From Kaistia defluvii (lineage in GTDB: Bacteria > Pseudomonadota > Alphaproteobacteria > Rhizobiales > Kaistiaceae): DNA of 64,000 nucleotides. Shown one piece after another: positions 16,599 to 25,533 of this stretch. The notes beneath the pieces are model-generated. The model did no database searches. It saw only the letters and a program-made list of their open reading frames with translations, and was not told the origin of the DNA. How positions within the stretch are numbered: position 1 is the stretch's first letter; every line of letters starts with the position of its first letter. The DNA lies in NCBI RefSeq assembly GCF_040548815.1, contig NZ_JBEPSM010000001.1, positions 1-64,000 of the forward strand, given 5' to 3'. A program made the translations under genes and the position numbers.

Positions 16599-17528
16599 CT
16601 ATGGCCCCTCGGGCAGCGGGATGAACTCGCTCTCGTCGCCAAACACCTTGTCGAAGCGGCCGAGCTTCCAGTCGTTCTTGGCCTGCTCGATGCGGTCTTT
16701 CGACGAGGAGACGAAATTCCACCAGATGTGGCGCGGCCCGTCCATCGGCGCGCCGCCGACCAGCATCAGCCGCGTCGGCTTGCGCGCGGTCAGGCTGATC
16801 CGGTCGCCGGGGCGAAGCACCAGCAGGCGCCCGGCCTCGAACACGTCGCCGGCAATTTCGATCTCGCCCTCGAAGATGTAGAGCGCGCGTTCCTCATGCT
16901 CGGCGTCGATCGGCAGGCGGCCGCCCGGCTGCAGCGCCACGTCGGCATAGATCGTGTCGGAGAAGGTCTGCACCGGCGAGGTCTCGCCATAGGCGGAGCC
17001 CAGGATCAGCCGGAGGTCGACGCCATCGCCACTGACCACGGGCAGGTTGGCCTTGCCGTGATGGTGGAACTCGGGCGCGTCTTCTTCATGGTCCTTCGGC
17101 AGCGCCACCCAGGTCTGCAGGCCGCCGACCTTGCGGTCATTGGCGCGATGGCGGAATTCCGGGCTGGAGCGCTCGGAATGCGCGATGCCGCGCCCGGCCG
17201 TCATCCAGTTCACGTCGCCCGGCTGGATCGCCATCTCGACGCCGGTCGAGTCGCGGTGCACGATCTCGCCATCGAACAGATAGGTGACGGTCGCGAGCCC
17301 GATATGGGGATGCGGCCGCACGTCGAGACCTTCGCCGGCCGGGAATTCGCCGGGGCCCATCTGGTCGAGGAAAATGAACGGCCCGACCATGCGGCGCTTG
17401 GCCGTCGGCAAGGCGCGCTTCACCGCGAAGCCGCCAATGTCGACGGTGCGCGGCACGACGACGAGTTCGATGGCGTCGCTCGAGGCGGCGTCGCCAAAGA
17501 TCGGATCGATATCGGGCAGGCGGCTCAT
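16599..17528 (-). CDS. Pirin family protein
   Basis: 309 residues, bicupin. The first cupin has [24 protein letters not shown] and [13 protein letters not shown]; metal ligands are expected at H73, H75, H117 and E119. Bacterial pirins include quercetinase-like dioxygenases and regulators of pyruvate metabolism, so the role here is open. The start at 17528 is preceded by AAGGAG at 7 bases. It lies on the same strand just after xseB, one of the genes that separate xseB from dxs. Confidence 0.9.
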   Translation of the reverse strand: MSRLPDIDPIFGDAASSDAIELVVVPRTVDIGGFAVKRALPTAKRRMVGPFIFLDQMGPGEFPAGEGLDVRPHPHIGLATVTYLFDGEIVHRDSTGVEMAIQPGDVNWMTAGRGIAHSERSSPEFRHRANDRKVGGLQTWVALPKDHEEDAPEFHHHGKANLPVVSGDGVDLRLILGSAYGETSPVQTFSDTIYADVALQPGGRLPIDAEHEERALYIFEGEIEIAGDVFEAGRLLVLRPGDRISLTARKPTRLMLVGGAPMDGPRHIWWNFVSSSKDRIEQAKNDWKLGRFDKVFGDESEFIPLPEGP

Positions 17529-17632
17529 GGCAATCTCCTTGGCTTCGGTGTTGAGCCGATAATGGAGAGGCGGAGTATGAGCCGAAAGACGCCGTTCCGG
17601 CGACGGATTGTTCAGCGAAAGCGCCGACTGGC

Positions 17633-17881
17633 CTATTCGACGTCGAGCGGCTCGGTGCCGGTCGCCTGGCCGTTGGCGCCGGTGCGGATCTTCTCGACCT
17701 TGGTCTCGGCCTGCTTCAGCAGTGCCTCGCAATGCTTCTTCAGCGCTTCGCCGCGCTCATAGATCTTGATCGACTCTTCGAGCGGAACGTCGCCGCGCTC
17801 GAGATGGCCGACGATGGTCTCGAGCTCGGCCAGGGCCTTCTCGAAGGAGAGGCCTTCAAGGGCGGTCTGAACGTCGGACAT
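17633..17881 (-). CDS. xseB: Exodeoxyribonuclease VII small subunit
   Basis: 82 residues, the usual size. It is the coiled-coil accessory subunit that binds XseA; together they degrade single-stranded DNA. Signature [34 protein letters not shown], then [20 protein letters not shown]. It lies 79 bases after the histone-deacetylase gene on the same strand, an arrangement common in Hyphomicrobiales, and is followed further down by dxs. Confidence 0.94.
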   Translation of the reverse strand: MSDVQTALEGLSFEKALAELETIVGHLERGDVPLEESIKIYERGEALKKHCEALLKQAETKVEKIRTGANGQATGTEPLDVE

Positions 17882-17960
17882 GGGCTGGTCTCCGGAATTG
17901 TGCGGCGAACCTTTTCGGCCATCGGGCCGCGCGATGCAAGCCGTGCACGGCCCCGGCCGG

Positions 17961-18890
17961 TCAGCCGGCGCGCATCAGCGTCTCGACATGGGCGGCGGTC
18001 GAGGCGGCGAGCGCCTTCAGGTCGTAGCCGCCCTCCAGGATGCTGACGATGCGGCCATGCGAATGACGATTCGCGACCTCCATCAACTGCTCGGTCGCCC
18101 AGACGAAATCGGCCTCGACCAGTTCCAACTCGCCGAGCGGATCCCGCGAATGGGCGTCGAAGCCGGCGGATATGATGATGAGTTGCGGCCGGAAGGCGTC
18201 GAGGGCCGGCAGGATCACGGTCTCGAACGAACGGCGGAAATCAGCGCCATCGGCACCGGGCGCGAGCGGCGCGTTGAAGATGTTGCCGGCGCCTGTCTCG
18301 GACGCGCCGCCGGTGCCGGGATAGAGCGGCATCTGGTGGGTCGAGGCGTAGAGCACGGACGGATCGTCCCAGAAGATCGCCTGCGTGCCGTTGCCGTGAT
18401 GCACGTCCCAGTCGACAACAGCGACGCGCTCGAGACCGTGGCCGCGCTGGGCGTGGCGGGCGGCGATCGCCGCCTGGTTGAAGAAGCAGAAGCCCATGGC
18501 GCGATCCGGCTCGGCATGGTGGCCGGGCGGGCGCATCGCGCAGAAGGCGTTCTTCGCGTCGCCATCCAGCACGGCATCGACCGCCTGGCAGGCGCCGCCG
18601 ACGGCGATCAGCGCCGCTTCCAGCGTCATCGGCGACATCGTCGTGTCGGCATCGACGCGAATCATGCTCTCCGAGGGGCTGTAATGGCGCATCGCCTCGA
18701 GATGGGAGAGCGGGTGGCAGAGCAGGATCATCTCGACATCCGCCATCCGCGCCTGTTCGCGCAGCAGCGGCGCGAAGCGGTCGTCGGAGAGCGCCGCCTC
18801 GACGGCCTGGATGCGTTCGGGGCGTTCCGGATGGCCGAAGGGCACGAGGTGCTCGGCGAAGACCGGATGATGGATCAGCAGCGTTGCCAT
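17961..18890 (-). CDS. Histone deacetylase family protein (class II-like)
   Basis: 309 residues. Zinc-dependent deacetylase fold: [20 protein letters not shown] with the His pair, [19 protein letters not shown] with the Asp/His zinc ligands, and [19 protein letters not shown]. In bacteria the substrates are small acetylated amines or proteins. Start at 18890 gives [14 protein letters not shown], the usual N-terminus; an in-frame start at 18965 would run into the neighbouring gene. First gene of the xseB-dxs-tlyA series in this window. Confidence 0.92.
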   Translation of the reverse strand: MATLLIHHPVFAEHLVPFGHPERPERIQAVEAALSDDRFAPLLREQARMADVEMILLCHPLSHLEAMRHYSPSESMIRVDADTTMSPMTLEAALIAVGGACQAVDAVLDGDAKNAFCAMRPPGHHAEPDRAMGFCFFNQAAIAARHAQRGHGLERVAVVDWDVHHGNGTQAIFWDDPSVLYASTHQMPLYPGTGGASETGAGNIFNAPLAPGADGADFRRSFETVILPALDAFRPQLIIISAGFDAHSRDPLGELELVEADFVWATEQLMEVANRHSHGRIVSILEGGYDLKALAASTAAHVETLMRAG

Positions 18891-18939
18891 GGGCGTCCCG
18901 AATTCGATTTTCAGACGGACCACCGAATGGCGGCGCCGG

Positions 18940-19701
18940 TCATTGGTTCTTGCGCATATAGGCAACCAGCGTGTCGCGTGCGACGGGCGAACGTAGCCGA
19001 TTGAGGATCTGGGCGATTTCCTGGTCTATGCGGGTCAGCACCTCGCGCCGGTCGCCGCGCATCAGGCGACGGGTGGTGCCGGCCGATTCCATCGAGCGGC
19101 TGGCGAGCTTCCGGGCGACGGCGAGCGCCGCTTTCTCGACATCGGCGGCGGGAACGATTCGGTTGACCAGCCCGGCCTGGAAGGCGCGCTCGACGTCGAA
19201 ACGCTCGCCGAGCACGAGATATTCGAAGGCGCGCTGGTGCCCCATCAGCCGCGCGGCGAGCAGCGTCGAGCCGCCGCTCGGGATCAGGCCCAGCTCGACG
19301 CAGTTCGATTCGAAGGCCGACCATTCGCTGGCGACCACATAGTCGCAATGCAGCAGGATGGTGGCGCCAATTCCCATCGCCAGCCCGTCCACGGCGGCGA
19401 TCAGCGGCTTCTCGATGGTGGCGATGGTCTTGAGGAAGCGGGCGATGCTCTCGTCGATGCGTCCCTCATCGGCGAACTGGATCAACTCGCGAAGGTCGTT
19501 GCCGATGGAGAACACGCCCGGCGAACCGAGGATGACGAAGGCCTTGTTGCGACCGTCCCGTTCCCCGAGGACAAGCGCGTCCGAAATCGTGGTGAGCATC
19601 TCGACGGTCAGGGCATTCTGAGTTTCCGGTCTGTCGAATCGAATGACGGTGATCCCGCCCTTCGCTTCGATACCGATCGGCAAACTCATGCTCTCGCTCA
19701 T
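18940..19701 (-). CDS. Enoyl-CoA hydratase/isomerase family protein lacking the usual catalytic Glu
   Basis: 253 residues, crotonase fold. The oxyanion-hole part SIGNDLREL and GLAMGIGATILLHCDYVVAS are clear. In hydratases two Glu are needed (GGGCE and a PE twenty residues on); here these are GIGAT and NC. Isomerases of the Eci2 type keep a Glu in GLVPEA; here the segment reads GLIPSGGST. All three familiar acid positions are therefore absent, so the reaction may be different (thioesterase-like or another crotonase chemistry) or the protein may be a degenerate paralogue. Start at 19701; MSLPIG at 19689 is possible. Confidence 0.8.
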   Translation of the reverse strand: MSESMSLPIGIEAKGGITVIRFDRPETQNALTVEMLTTISDALVLGERDGRNKAFVILGSPGVFSIGNDLRELIQFADEGRIDESIARFLKTIATIEKPLIAAVDGLAMGIGATILLHCDYVVASEWSAFESNCVELGLIPSGGSTLLAARLMGHQRAFEYLVLGERFDVERAFQAGLVNRIVPAADVEKAALAVARKLASRSMESAGTTRRLMRGDRREVLTRIDQEIAQILNRLRSPVARDTLVAYMRKNQ

Positions 19702-19909
19702 CCGGGTCCCACCTTCCCATTAGCTAGTTGGCGGAGGAGAATTGGACAGGTCCTGCCGCGAAGTAAAGCATATGTTCAAAATTGCCTACAATTGACGCGG
19801 CCACATGGCGGATCCCCGCGGTTTGGGCGGCGAGGGCGGATAGGGCTTGACTGCCCGGCCGCGACGGGCCTTTTGGCGCTTCGCTGCAAAATTGGCTCGG
19901 GAGGCCGGA

Positions 19910-20896
19910 TTGGCCAGGCATCATTCCTCCAACATACGTCCGGCGGATGACGACGACGCGCTGCGCGAGGCGATCGCGGCGCTCAGGGCTGGTCAGCTTG
20001 TCGGAATGCCGACCGAAACGGTCTATGGCCTGGCGGCGGACGCCACCAATGGCGAAGCGGTCGCCCGGATCTATGCCGCTAAGGGACGCCCGAGCTTCAA
20101 CCCGCTGATCGCCCATGTCGCGGATCTCGAAGCGGCGGAGCGGCTGGTCCTGTTCGATCCTGTCTCGCGGCGCTTGGCCGAGGCGTTCTGGCCGGGTCCC
20201 CTGACGCTGGTTCTGCCGAAGCGCGCCGGCGCCGGCGTATCCGACCTCGCCACCGCCGGGCTCGACACGCTGGCCGTGCGCATGCCGTCCCACCCGGCCG
20301 CGCATGCGCTTTTGAAGGCGTTCGGCCGGCCGGTCGCGGCGCCCAGCGCCAACCGCTCCGGCCATGTCAGCGCGACCACCGCCGCCCATGTCGCGGAAGA
20401 TCTCGGATCCGCCGTCGCGATCGTGCTCGATGCCGGCCCGAGCCATGTCGGCGTCGAGTCGACCATCGTCGCGGCCACGCCGGCCGGACTTGCGCTGCTT
20501 CGCGCGGGCGGATTGCCGCGCGAGGCTATCGGGGCGGTCGCCGGCATGCCGCTGGCGATCGTCGACCTCACGGATCCCGAAGCGCCGACCGCGCCGGGGC
20601 AGCTGGCCTCGCATTACGCGCCGGGCGCGATGGTCCGGCTCGATGTGGAGGAAGTGTTTCCCGGCGAGGCGCTGCTCGCCTTCGGGCTAGAACTGCCGCG
20701 CCATGCCGAGAATGCGGCCGTGACGATCAATCTGAGCGAGCGCGGCGATCTGATCGAGGCGGCGGCGCGTCTGTTTTCGGCGCTGCGCGAGCTGGATGGC
20801 AAGGCCGCGACCATCGCGGTCGCGCCAATCCCGACGACCGGCCTCGGCGAGGCGATCGTCGACCGCCTTCGCCGCGCCGCTGCTCCGCGCCCGTGA
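19910..20896 (+). CDS. L-threonylcarbamoyladenylate synthase (Sua5/YwlC type)
   Basis: 328 residues. It makes threonylcarbamoyl-AMP from Thr, bicarbonate and ATP for the t6A modification of tRNAs reading ANN codons. The N-terminal YrdC domain shows GMPTETVYGLAADA, AKGRPSFNPLIAHV and SANRSGHVSATTAAHV; the C-terminal Sua5 domain starts near APGQLASHYAPGA. The longer two-domain form is Sua5 rather than TsaC. The TTG at 19910 follows GGGAGG by 5 bases and is preferred to the TTG at 19847, though the latter cannot be excluded. Confidence 0.9.
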   Translation: MARHHSSNIRPADDDDALREAIAALRAGQLVGMPTETVYGLAADATNGEAVARIYAAKGRPSFNPLIAHVADLEAAERLVLFDPVSRRLAEAFWPGPLTLVLPKRAGAGVSDLATAGLDTLAVRMPSHPAAHALLKAFGRPVAAPSANRSGHVSATTAAHVAEDLGSAVAIVLDAGPSHVGVESTIVAATPAGLALLRAGGLPREAIGAVAGMPLAIVDLTDPEAPTAPGQLASHYAPGAMVRLDVEEVFPGEALLAFGLELPRHAENAAVTINLSERGDLIEAAARLFSALRELDGKAATIAVAPIPTTGLGEAIVDRLRRAAAPRP

Positions 20897-20929
20897 GGCG
20901 GCAGGATTGATCGAAAGGCAGGACGCGTT

Positions 20930-20965
20930 GCCATCCTTCACCTCACCCTGAGGGAGAGGAGAAGA
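20930..20965. repeat. Half copy of repeat family A
   Basis: CCTTCACCTCACCCTGAGGGAGAGGAG resembles one arm of the palindromic element at 26841-26966. It lies between two convergent genes. Confidence 0.4.
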
Positions 20966-20984
20966 ATCAGGGCAGGCGAAAAAA

Positions 20985-21968
20985 CTACCTTTCGAACTCG
21001 GGTCCGCGCGCCGAATAGGCCTTGGTCTCGCGCCAGCGCCGCATCATCGCCTCGAATTCCGGATCGATCTCCGGCGGCAGCACGATCTTGAGCGCGACGA
21101 GCAGGTCGCCATTGCCGCCCACGGCGGTCGGCAGGCCCTTGCCCTTCAGGCGCATCACACGGCCGCCATCCGAATGGGCCGGAATGGTCATGGTGCCCGA
21201 GCCGGTCAGCGTCGGGACGCGCACCTTGGCGCCCAGCACCGCTTCATCCAGCGTCACCGGAAGCTCCAGGCGCAGCGCGTCGCCCTCCACCTTGAACAGC
21301 GGGTGCGGCACGAACTCGACGGTGACGAGCGCGTCGCCGGCCTGGCCGCCGGTCGGGCTGGCCCAGCCCTGGCCGCGCAGGCGGATCACCCGTCCCGGCC
21401 GCGTCCCGGCGGGAATGGCGATCTCCAGCGTGCGCCCGGTCGGCAGTTCGACGCGCACCTTCTCGTCGCGCGCGATCTGTTCCAGCGTCACGCCAACGGT
21501 GGCGGTGACGTCCTCGCCGCGCGAGCGGGCCTGCGACGAGCCGCGTGCGCCGGCGCCGCTGAAGCCGCCGGCCCGGCCGCCGCCAAAATTGCTGAAGCCG
21601 CCGCCGCCCTGGCCGGCAAAGCCGCCGAAAATATCGTTCAGGATGTCATCGGCGCCGCCGGCAGACGACCAGCGGAAGCTGTGCGCGCCGGCACCGGCGC
21701 CCGCGCCGCCGCGCGGATCGAACCCTTCGAAGCCCTGGAACTTGGGCTTGCCCTCGGCATCGATCTCGCCACGGTCGAACTGGGCGCGCTTTTCCTCGTC
21801 GCTGAGGATCTCATAGGCAGAATTGATCTCCGAAAACTTCTCCTGGGCCTTGGAGTCGTCCGGATTCTGGTCGGGATGGTGTTTTTTGGCGAGACGGCGA
21901 AACGCCTTCTTCACCTCGGCCGCGGACGCCTTCTTCTCGACGCCGAGCACCTGGTATGGATCACGCAT
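20985..21968 (-). CDS. DnaJ C-terminal domain protein without zinc finger (CbpA/DnaJ-like)
   Basis: 327 residues. J domain at 3-70 with HPD at 31-33, so it can stimulate DnaK; a Gly/Phe-rich and Gly/Ala-rich linker at about 80-150; and the two-part substrate-binding C-terminal domain ([54 protein letters not shown]). The CxxCxGxG repeats of classical DnaJ are missing, so it is a type B co-chaperone of the CbpA kind. Divergent arrangement next to pdxH is common in Hyphomicrobiales. Confidence 0.93.
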   Translation of the reverse strand: MRDPYQVLGVEKKASAAEVKKAFRRLAKKHHPDQNPDDSKAQEKFSEINSAYEILSDEEKRAQFDRGEIDAEGKPKFQGFEGFDPRGGAGAGAGAHSFRWSSAGGADDILNDIFGGFAGQGGGGFSNFGGGRAGGFSGAGARGSSQARSRGEDVTATVGVTLEQIARDEKVRVELPTGRTLEIAIPAGTRPGRVIRLRGQGWASPTGGQAGDALVTVEFVPHPLFKVEGDALRLELPVTLDEAVLGAKVRVPTLTGSGTMTIPAHSDGGRVMRLKGKGLPTAVGGNGDLLVALKIVLPPEIDPEFEAMMRRWRETKAYSARGPEFER

Positions 21969-22081
21969 GGGAAACCCCCTCTAAGGGCAGGATTCGTCCC
22001 GGCCCAAACAGCGGCACCGGAACCCTCCATAACATAGGGAGGCTAGGAATTGATTCCAATCGCCTCGACTCGGATTGGAGT

Positions 22082-22525
22082 CTAAAGGAGCGCGCTGTCT
22101 TCGGGAACGACTTCGAAGAGCTGCCACATGCCATCCGTGGCCCGGCAGGCATCGCCCTTGTAGCGGCGGATGCCTCGGACATCGCTGACGGTGAGCGCGA
22201 AGGCGCGGCAGTTGCGGCCATCCGGCTCGACATGGGCGGCGCGGACCGGCGACAGCGTGCCGTTCGAGCCGGTGTCGGGATTGGTCCAGTCGATGACGTC
22301 GCCATTGGCGGAGCCGGAGATGAAGGTCGAGGCCGTCAGGCGGATATGCTCCCAGTCGGACGGGTCCACGGCTTCGACGACCGTGCGCTTGGCGGCCGGG
22401 ACCGCCGGGGCGATCGAGCCCGTGGTGGTCATATCGATGTCGGTTTCCGGGCCGCCCGGCGTCAGACCGCAGCCGGCCAGACCCGCGCACAGCATGATCG
22501 GTCCTATTCGGCCAATCATTCGCAT
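22082..22525 (-). CDS. Lipoprotein with RT0821/17-kDa-antigen-like domain
   Basis: 147 residues. Lipoprotein signal peptide with lipobox LAGC (Cys at residue 19). The mature part carries the pattern W-x-NPDTG-x-x-GTLSPVRA, then RNCRAFALTV and ACRATDGMW, which resembles the rickettsial RT0821/Lpp0805 surface-protein domain found in many alphaproteobacteria, usually near dnaJ and pdxH as here. Probably anchored in the outer membrane. Start at 22525 or 22519; the longer frame to 22630 has no signal peptide at its start. Confidence 0.7.
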   Translation of the reverse strand: MRMIGRIGPIMLCAGLAGCGLTPGGPETDIDMTTTGSIAPAVPAAKRTVVEAVDPSDWEHIRLTASTFISGSANGDVIDWTNPDTGSNGTLSPVRAAHVEPDGRNCRAFALTVSDVRGIRRYKGDACRATDGMWQLFEVVPEDSALL

Positions 22526-22648
22526 TCCCGGTGGATCCCGTCTTGTCTGGTCATATGCCGTCCGGTCGATATATGTCTGTCCCGTAGCAGCACGAATGAT
22601 CCTCAGCGGACGCTCTGCGGATCGCAGCATCGGAAAAGATGATTAAGG

Positions 22649-23251
22649 ATGAGTGACTTCACCGCCGCGACGGACCCGTTCGCCCTTTTCGCCAGCTGGC
22701 TGAAGGAGGCGGAGGCCTCGGAAATCAACGATCCGAACGGCATGGCGCTGGCCACCGTCGACCCCGACGGGTTGCCGGATGTGCGCATGGTGCTGATGAA
22801 GGATTTCGACGAGAACGGGATCGTCTTCTACACCAACTATGGCAGCGCCAAGGGCCGGGAACTGCTCGCAACTCCCAAGGCCGCCGTGCTTTTCCATTGG
22901 AAGAGCCTGCGCCGGCAGGTGCGGGTTCGCGGCCTGGTCGAGACGGTGACCGATGCCGAGGCCGACGCCTATTTCGCGACGCGCGCCCGCCATAGCCGTC
23001 TCGGCGCTTGGGCTTCGAAACAGTCGCAGCCGCTCGAATCGCGTTTTGCGCTGGAAAAGTCGGTGGCGGCGCTGGCCGCCAAATATGCGATCGGCGAAAT
23101 CCCGCGCCCGCCACACTGGTCCGGGTTCCGCATCAAGCCGGTCCAGATCGAGTTCTGGAAGGACGGCGCCTTCCGTCTGCACGACCGCGTCGTCTTCCGC
23201 CGCGCGGTGCCGGGCGAGGGCGAGTGGCAGAGCGAGCGGCTGTATCCGTAG
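22649..23251 (+). CDS. pdxH: Pyridoxamine 5'-phosphate oxidase
   Basis: 200 residues. FMN enzyme that oxidises pyridoxamine- or pyridoxine-5'-phosphate to pyridoxal-5'-phosphate. Marks: [68 protein letters not shown] and the C-terminal ERLYP. Length is slightly under the E. coli protein because of a shorter N-terminus. It is divergent from the lipoprotein gene. Confidence 0.95.
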   Translation: MSDFTAATDPFALFASWLKEAEASEINDPNGMALATVDPDGLPDVRMVLMKDFDENGIVFYTNYGSAKGRELLATPKAAVLFHWKSLRRQVRVRGLVETVTDAEADAYFATRARHSRLGAWASKQSQPLESRFALEKSVAALAAKYAIGEIPRPPHWSGFRIKPVQIEFWKDGAFRLHDRVVFRRAVPGEGEWQSERLYP

Positions 23252-23296
23252 GCTGGGGCCGTCTTTCAGCCGCACGATTTGCGATTGTTGTGCAGG

Positions 23297-23406
23297 ACGT
23301 CGCCCCGGCGAAGGCCGGGGCCCATTAACACAGTCGTAGGAGGCCGCGCACAGCCTTCTCGGCGGCTGGCAGTGTGTCTGGATCCCGGCCTTCGCCGGGA
23401 TGACGC
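23297..23406. repeat. Palindromic intergenic repeat, family B copy 2
   Basis: Left end GACGTCGCCCCGGCGAAGGCCGGGGCCCA, right end TGGATCCCGGCCTTCGCCGGGATGACG, inverted with respect to each other. Same family as 16387-16489. Located between convergent pdxH and tldD. Confidence 0.75.
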
Positions 23407-23466
23407 CGGAGCGGGGAGTGCTTCCCCGTCCCGCCCGCGCCGCCGCGTAAAGGGATTACCCGGCCG

Positions 23467-24891
23467 TCAGGTCGCCGTGCCGCCGACCGTGATCTGGTCG
23501 ATGCGGATGGTCGGCTGGCCGACGCCGACCGGAACGCCCTGGCCGCTCTTGCCGCAGGTGCCGATGCCGAGATCGAGCGCCATGTCATTGCCCACCATCG
23601 AGACGCGCTTCATCGCATCCGGCCCATTGCCGATCAGCATCGCGCCCTTTACCGGCGCGCCGATCTTGCCGTTTTCGATCCGGTAGCCCTCGGTGCAGGC
23701 GAAGACGAACTTGCCGCTCGTGATGTCGACCTGGCCGCCGCCGAACGACACCATGTAGAGGCCGTTCTTGACCGAGCCGAGGATCTCGGCCGGATCATCC
23801 TTGCCGCTCTTCATGATCGTGTTGGTCATGCGCGGCATCGGCACATGGGCATAGGACTGCCGACGACCATTACCGGTCGGCTGCATGCCCATCAGGCGAG
23901 CGTTCTGGCGGTCCTGCATGTAGCCAACCAGGATGCCATCCTCGATCAGCGTGGTGGCCTGGGTCGGCGTGCCCTCATCGTCGAAGGAAAGCGAGCCGCG
24001 CCGGTCCATGATCGAGCCGTCATCGATGACGGTGACGCCCTTGGCGGCCACCTGCTGGCCCATCAGGCCGGAGAAGGCGCTTTCGCCGCGACGGTTGAAA
24101 TCGCCCTCGAGACCATGGCCGACCGCCTCATGCAGCATGACGCCCGGCCAGCCGGGGCCGAGCACGACATCGAAGGTGCCGGCGGGGGCGGGGACGGCTT
24201 CGAGATTGACCAGGGCCTGGCGCAGCGCCTCGTCCACGGCATGGTGCCAGCGGTCGCTGGTCACGAACTGGCCGAAGCCTTCGCGCCCGCCCATGCCATA
24301 GGAGCCCTGCTCTTGCCGATCGCCTTCGCCGGCGATGATCGAGACGCTGACTCGCACCATCGGGCGGATGTCGCGGCGATAGACGCCGTCGGGACGCAAG
24401 ATCTCGACGATCTGCCACGAACCGGCCAGCGAGGCACTCACCTGACGCACGCGCGGATCTTTCGCGCGGGCATAGGCGTCGATCGCCTCCAGCAGCTTCA
24501 CCTTCTCGGCGAAGCTCGGGCTGCCGAGCGGGTTCTCGTCGGTATAGAGCACGCGGTTGGTGCCCTTGGGCGGTTCGGCCAGCGTGCCCGAATGGCCGCG
24601 CTTCACCGAAGCGACCGCATCGCCCGCGCGGCGGATCGCGTCGAGCGAGACTTCGCCGGCATGCGCATAGCCGACCGCTTCGCCGGCGACGGCGCGCAGG
24701 CCAAAACCCTGGCGGGTGTCGAAGCTCGCGCCCGAAAGGCGGCCATTGTCGAAGACGAGTCCCTCCGACTGGGCGTATTCGAGATAGAGCTCGCCATCAT
24801 CGGCGCCGGAGAGCGCCTCGGCGACGACGGTGCGGGTTTCGTCACGGTCGAGGCCGGCGCGCGCGAGAATGGAAAGCTGTTCATCGGCCAT
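23467..24891 (-). CDS. tldD: Metalloprotease TldD
   Basis: 474 residues. TldD forms a heterodimer with PmbA (TldE) and degrades unfolded peptides; it also matures some microcins and RiPPs. The zinc motif HExxxH is present (HEAVGHGLEGDF), with the later GxC region (DLGIGTCGKSGQGVPVGVG). Its partner pmbA is not in the window. The TldD/E link to peptide maturation is worth keeping in mind given the RiPP-like gene at 53.6 kb, but nothing in the layout ties the two. Confidence 0.94.
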   Translation of the reverse strand: MADEQLSILARAGLDRDETRTVVAEALSGADDGELYLEYAQSEGLVFDNGRLSGASFDTRQGFGLRAVAGEAVGYAHAGEVSLDAIRRAGDAVASVKRGHSGTLAEPPKGTNRVLYTDENPLGSPSFAEKVKLLEAIDAYARAKDPRVRQVSASLAGSWQIVEILRPDGVYRRDIRPMVRVSVSIIAGEGDRQEQGSYGMGGREGFGQFVTSDRWHHAVDEALRQALVNLEAVPAPAGTFDVVLGPGWPGVMLHEAVGHGLEGDFNRRGESAFSGLMGQQVAAKGVTVIDDGSIMDRRGSLSFDDEGTPTQATTLIEDGILVGYMQDRQNARLMGMQPTGNGRRQSYAHVPMPRMTNTIMKSGKDDPAEILGSVKNGLYMVSFGGGQVDITSGKFVFACTEGYRIENGKIGAPVKGAMLIGNGPDAMKRVSMVGNDMALDLGIGTCGKSGQGVPVGVGQPTIRIDQITVGGTAT

Positions 24892-24972
24892 GGGGAACTC
24901 CGGGCTCGTGTCTAAGCAGCAGAAATAGGGGATCGCACGCGCTTTCGCACCCCCTTGCCGGCCTCTGCCTGT

Positions 24973-25329
24973 TCATTGCTGTCCGGCGAGCGCATCCATC
25001 GCCAGCGAGATCTCGGCCCGCAGCGCCGTGATCCGCGCTTCATAAACCCGTCCGAGGCACGCCGTGTCGCTGCCGCAGGCGGCCCGCAGCTTGAGGAAGT
25101 CCGTGGCGCCGTCCCGCCGCGCCGCATTGGCGCCCATCATCATCGGGACCTTATTGTAGGCGAACCAGAGCGCCGCCATTTCCGTGTCGCGCTCGGACAG
25201 CTCCGGATTGCTGCAGATCGCCACCTCGTCAGGGGCGACGGCCTTGGCGCAATTGAAGCTGGCGGCCTCCGCCGGAGCGGCGGCCGAGAGCCCGAGGATC
25301 GTCAGGACGATCAAAGAGGAAAGCTTCAT
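24973..25329 (-). CDS. DUF1311 / LprI-type small secreted protein
   Basis: 118 residues. Signal peptide MKLSSLIVLTILGLSAAAPAEA, then the DUF1311 pattern: SFNCAKAVAPDEVAICSNPELSERDTEM, and C-x-C spaced cysteines ACGSDTACLGRVYEARI. Some relatives inhibit lysozyme; most are of unknown role. Four mature cysteines suggest two disulfides in the periplasm. Start at 25329 begins the signal peptide; the longer frame to 25485 is not supported. Confidence 0.82.
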   Translation of the reverse strand: MKLSSLIVLTILGLSAAAPAEAASFNCAKAVAPDEVAICSNPELSERDTEMAALWFAYNKVPMMMGANAARRDGATDFLKLRAACGSDTACLGRVYEARITALRAEISLAMDALAGQQ

Positions 25330-25533
25330 GACGATGGACCTTTGCTTGAGCGGGCGGTGCCTTATGGCACGCCCGGCACCTGTCGAGAACCAACCGCATG
25401 CCGTCCCCCATTGCGTTTCGCCCCCCGAATGGCCCATACGCTGCGGCACGGAACAGGACGGGGGATCGCCGGCCGCGCGACGCACGGAAGCGCGACGCGC
25501 CGCGATCTCCAGGCGAGAAGGACAAGACGAATC

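Noticed and set aside
14258..16642. A 794-codon minus-strand frame across the ClC and murB genes
   Set aside because: Antisense to two genes with full family signatures; no homologous domain visible.
23467..24891. TldD as part of a RiPP system with the peptide at 53.6 kb
   Set aside because: They are 29 kb apart with no shared regulation visible; TldD is a general housekeeping protease in this order.
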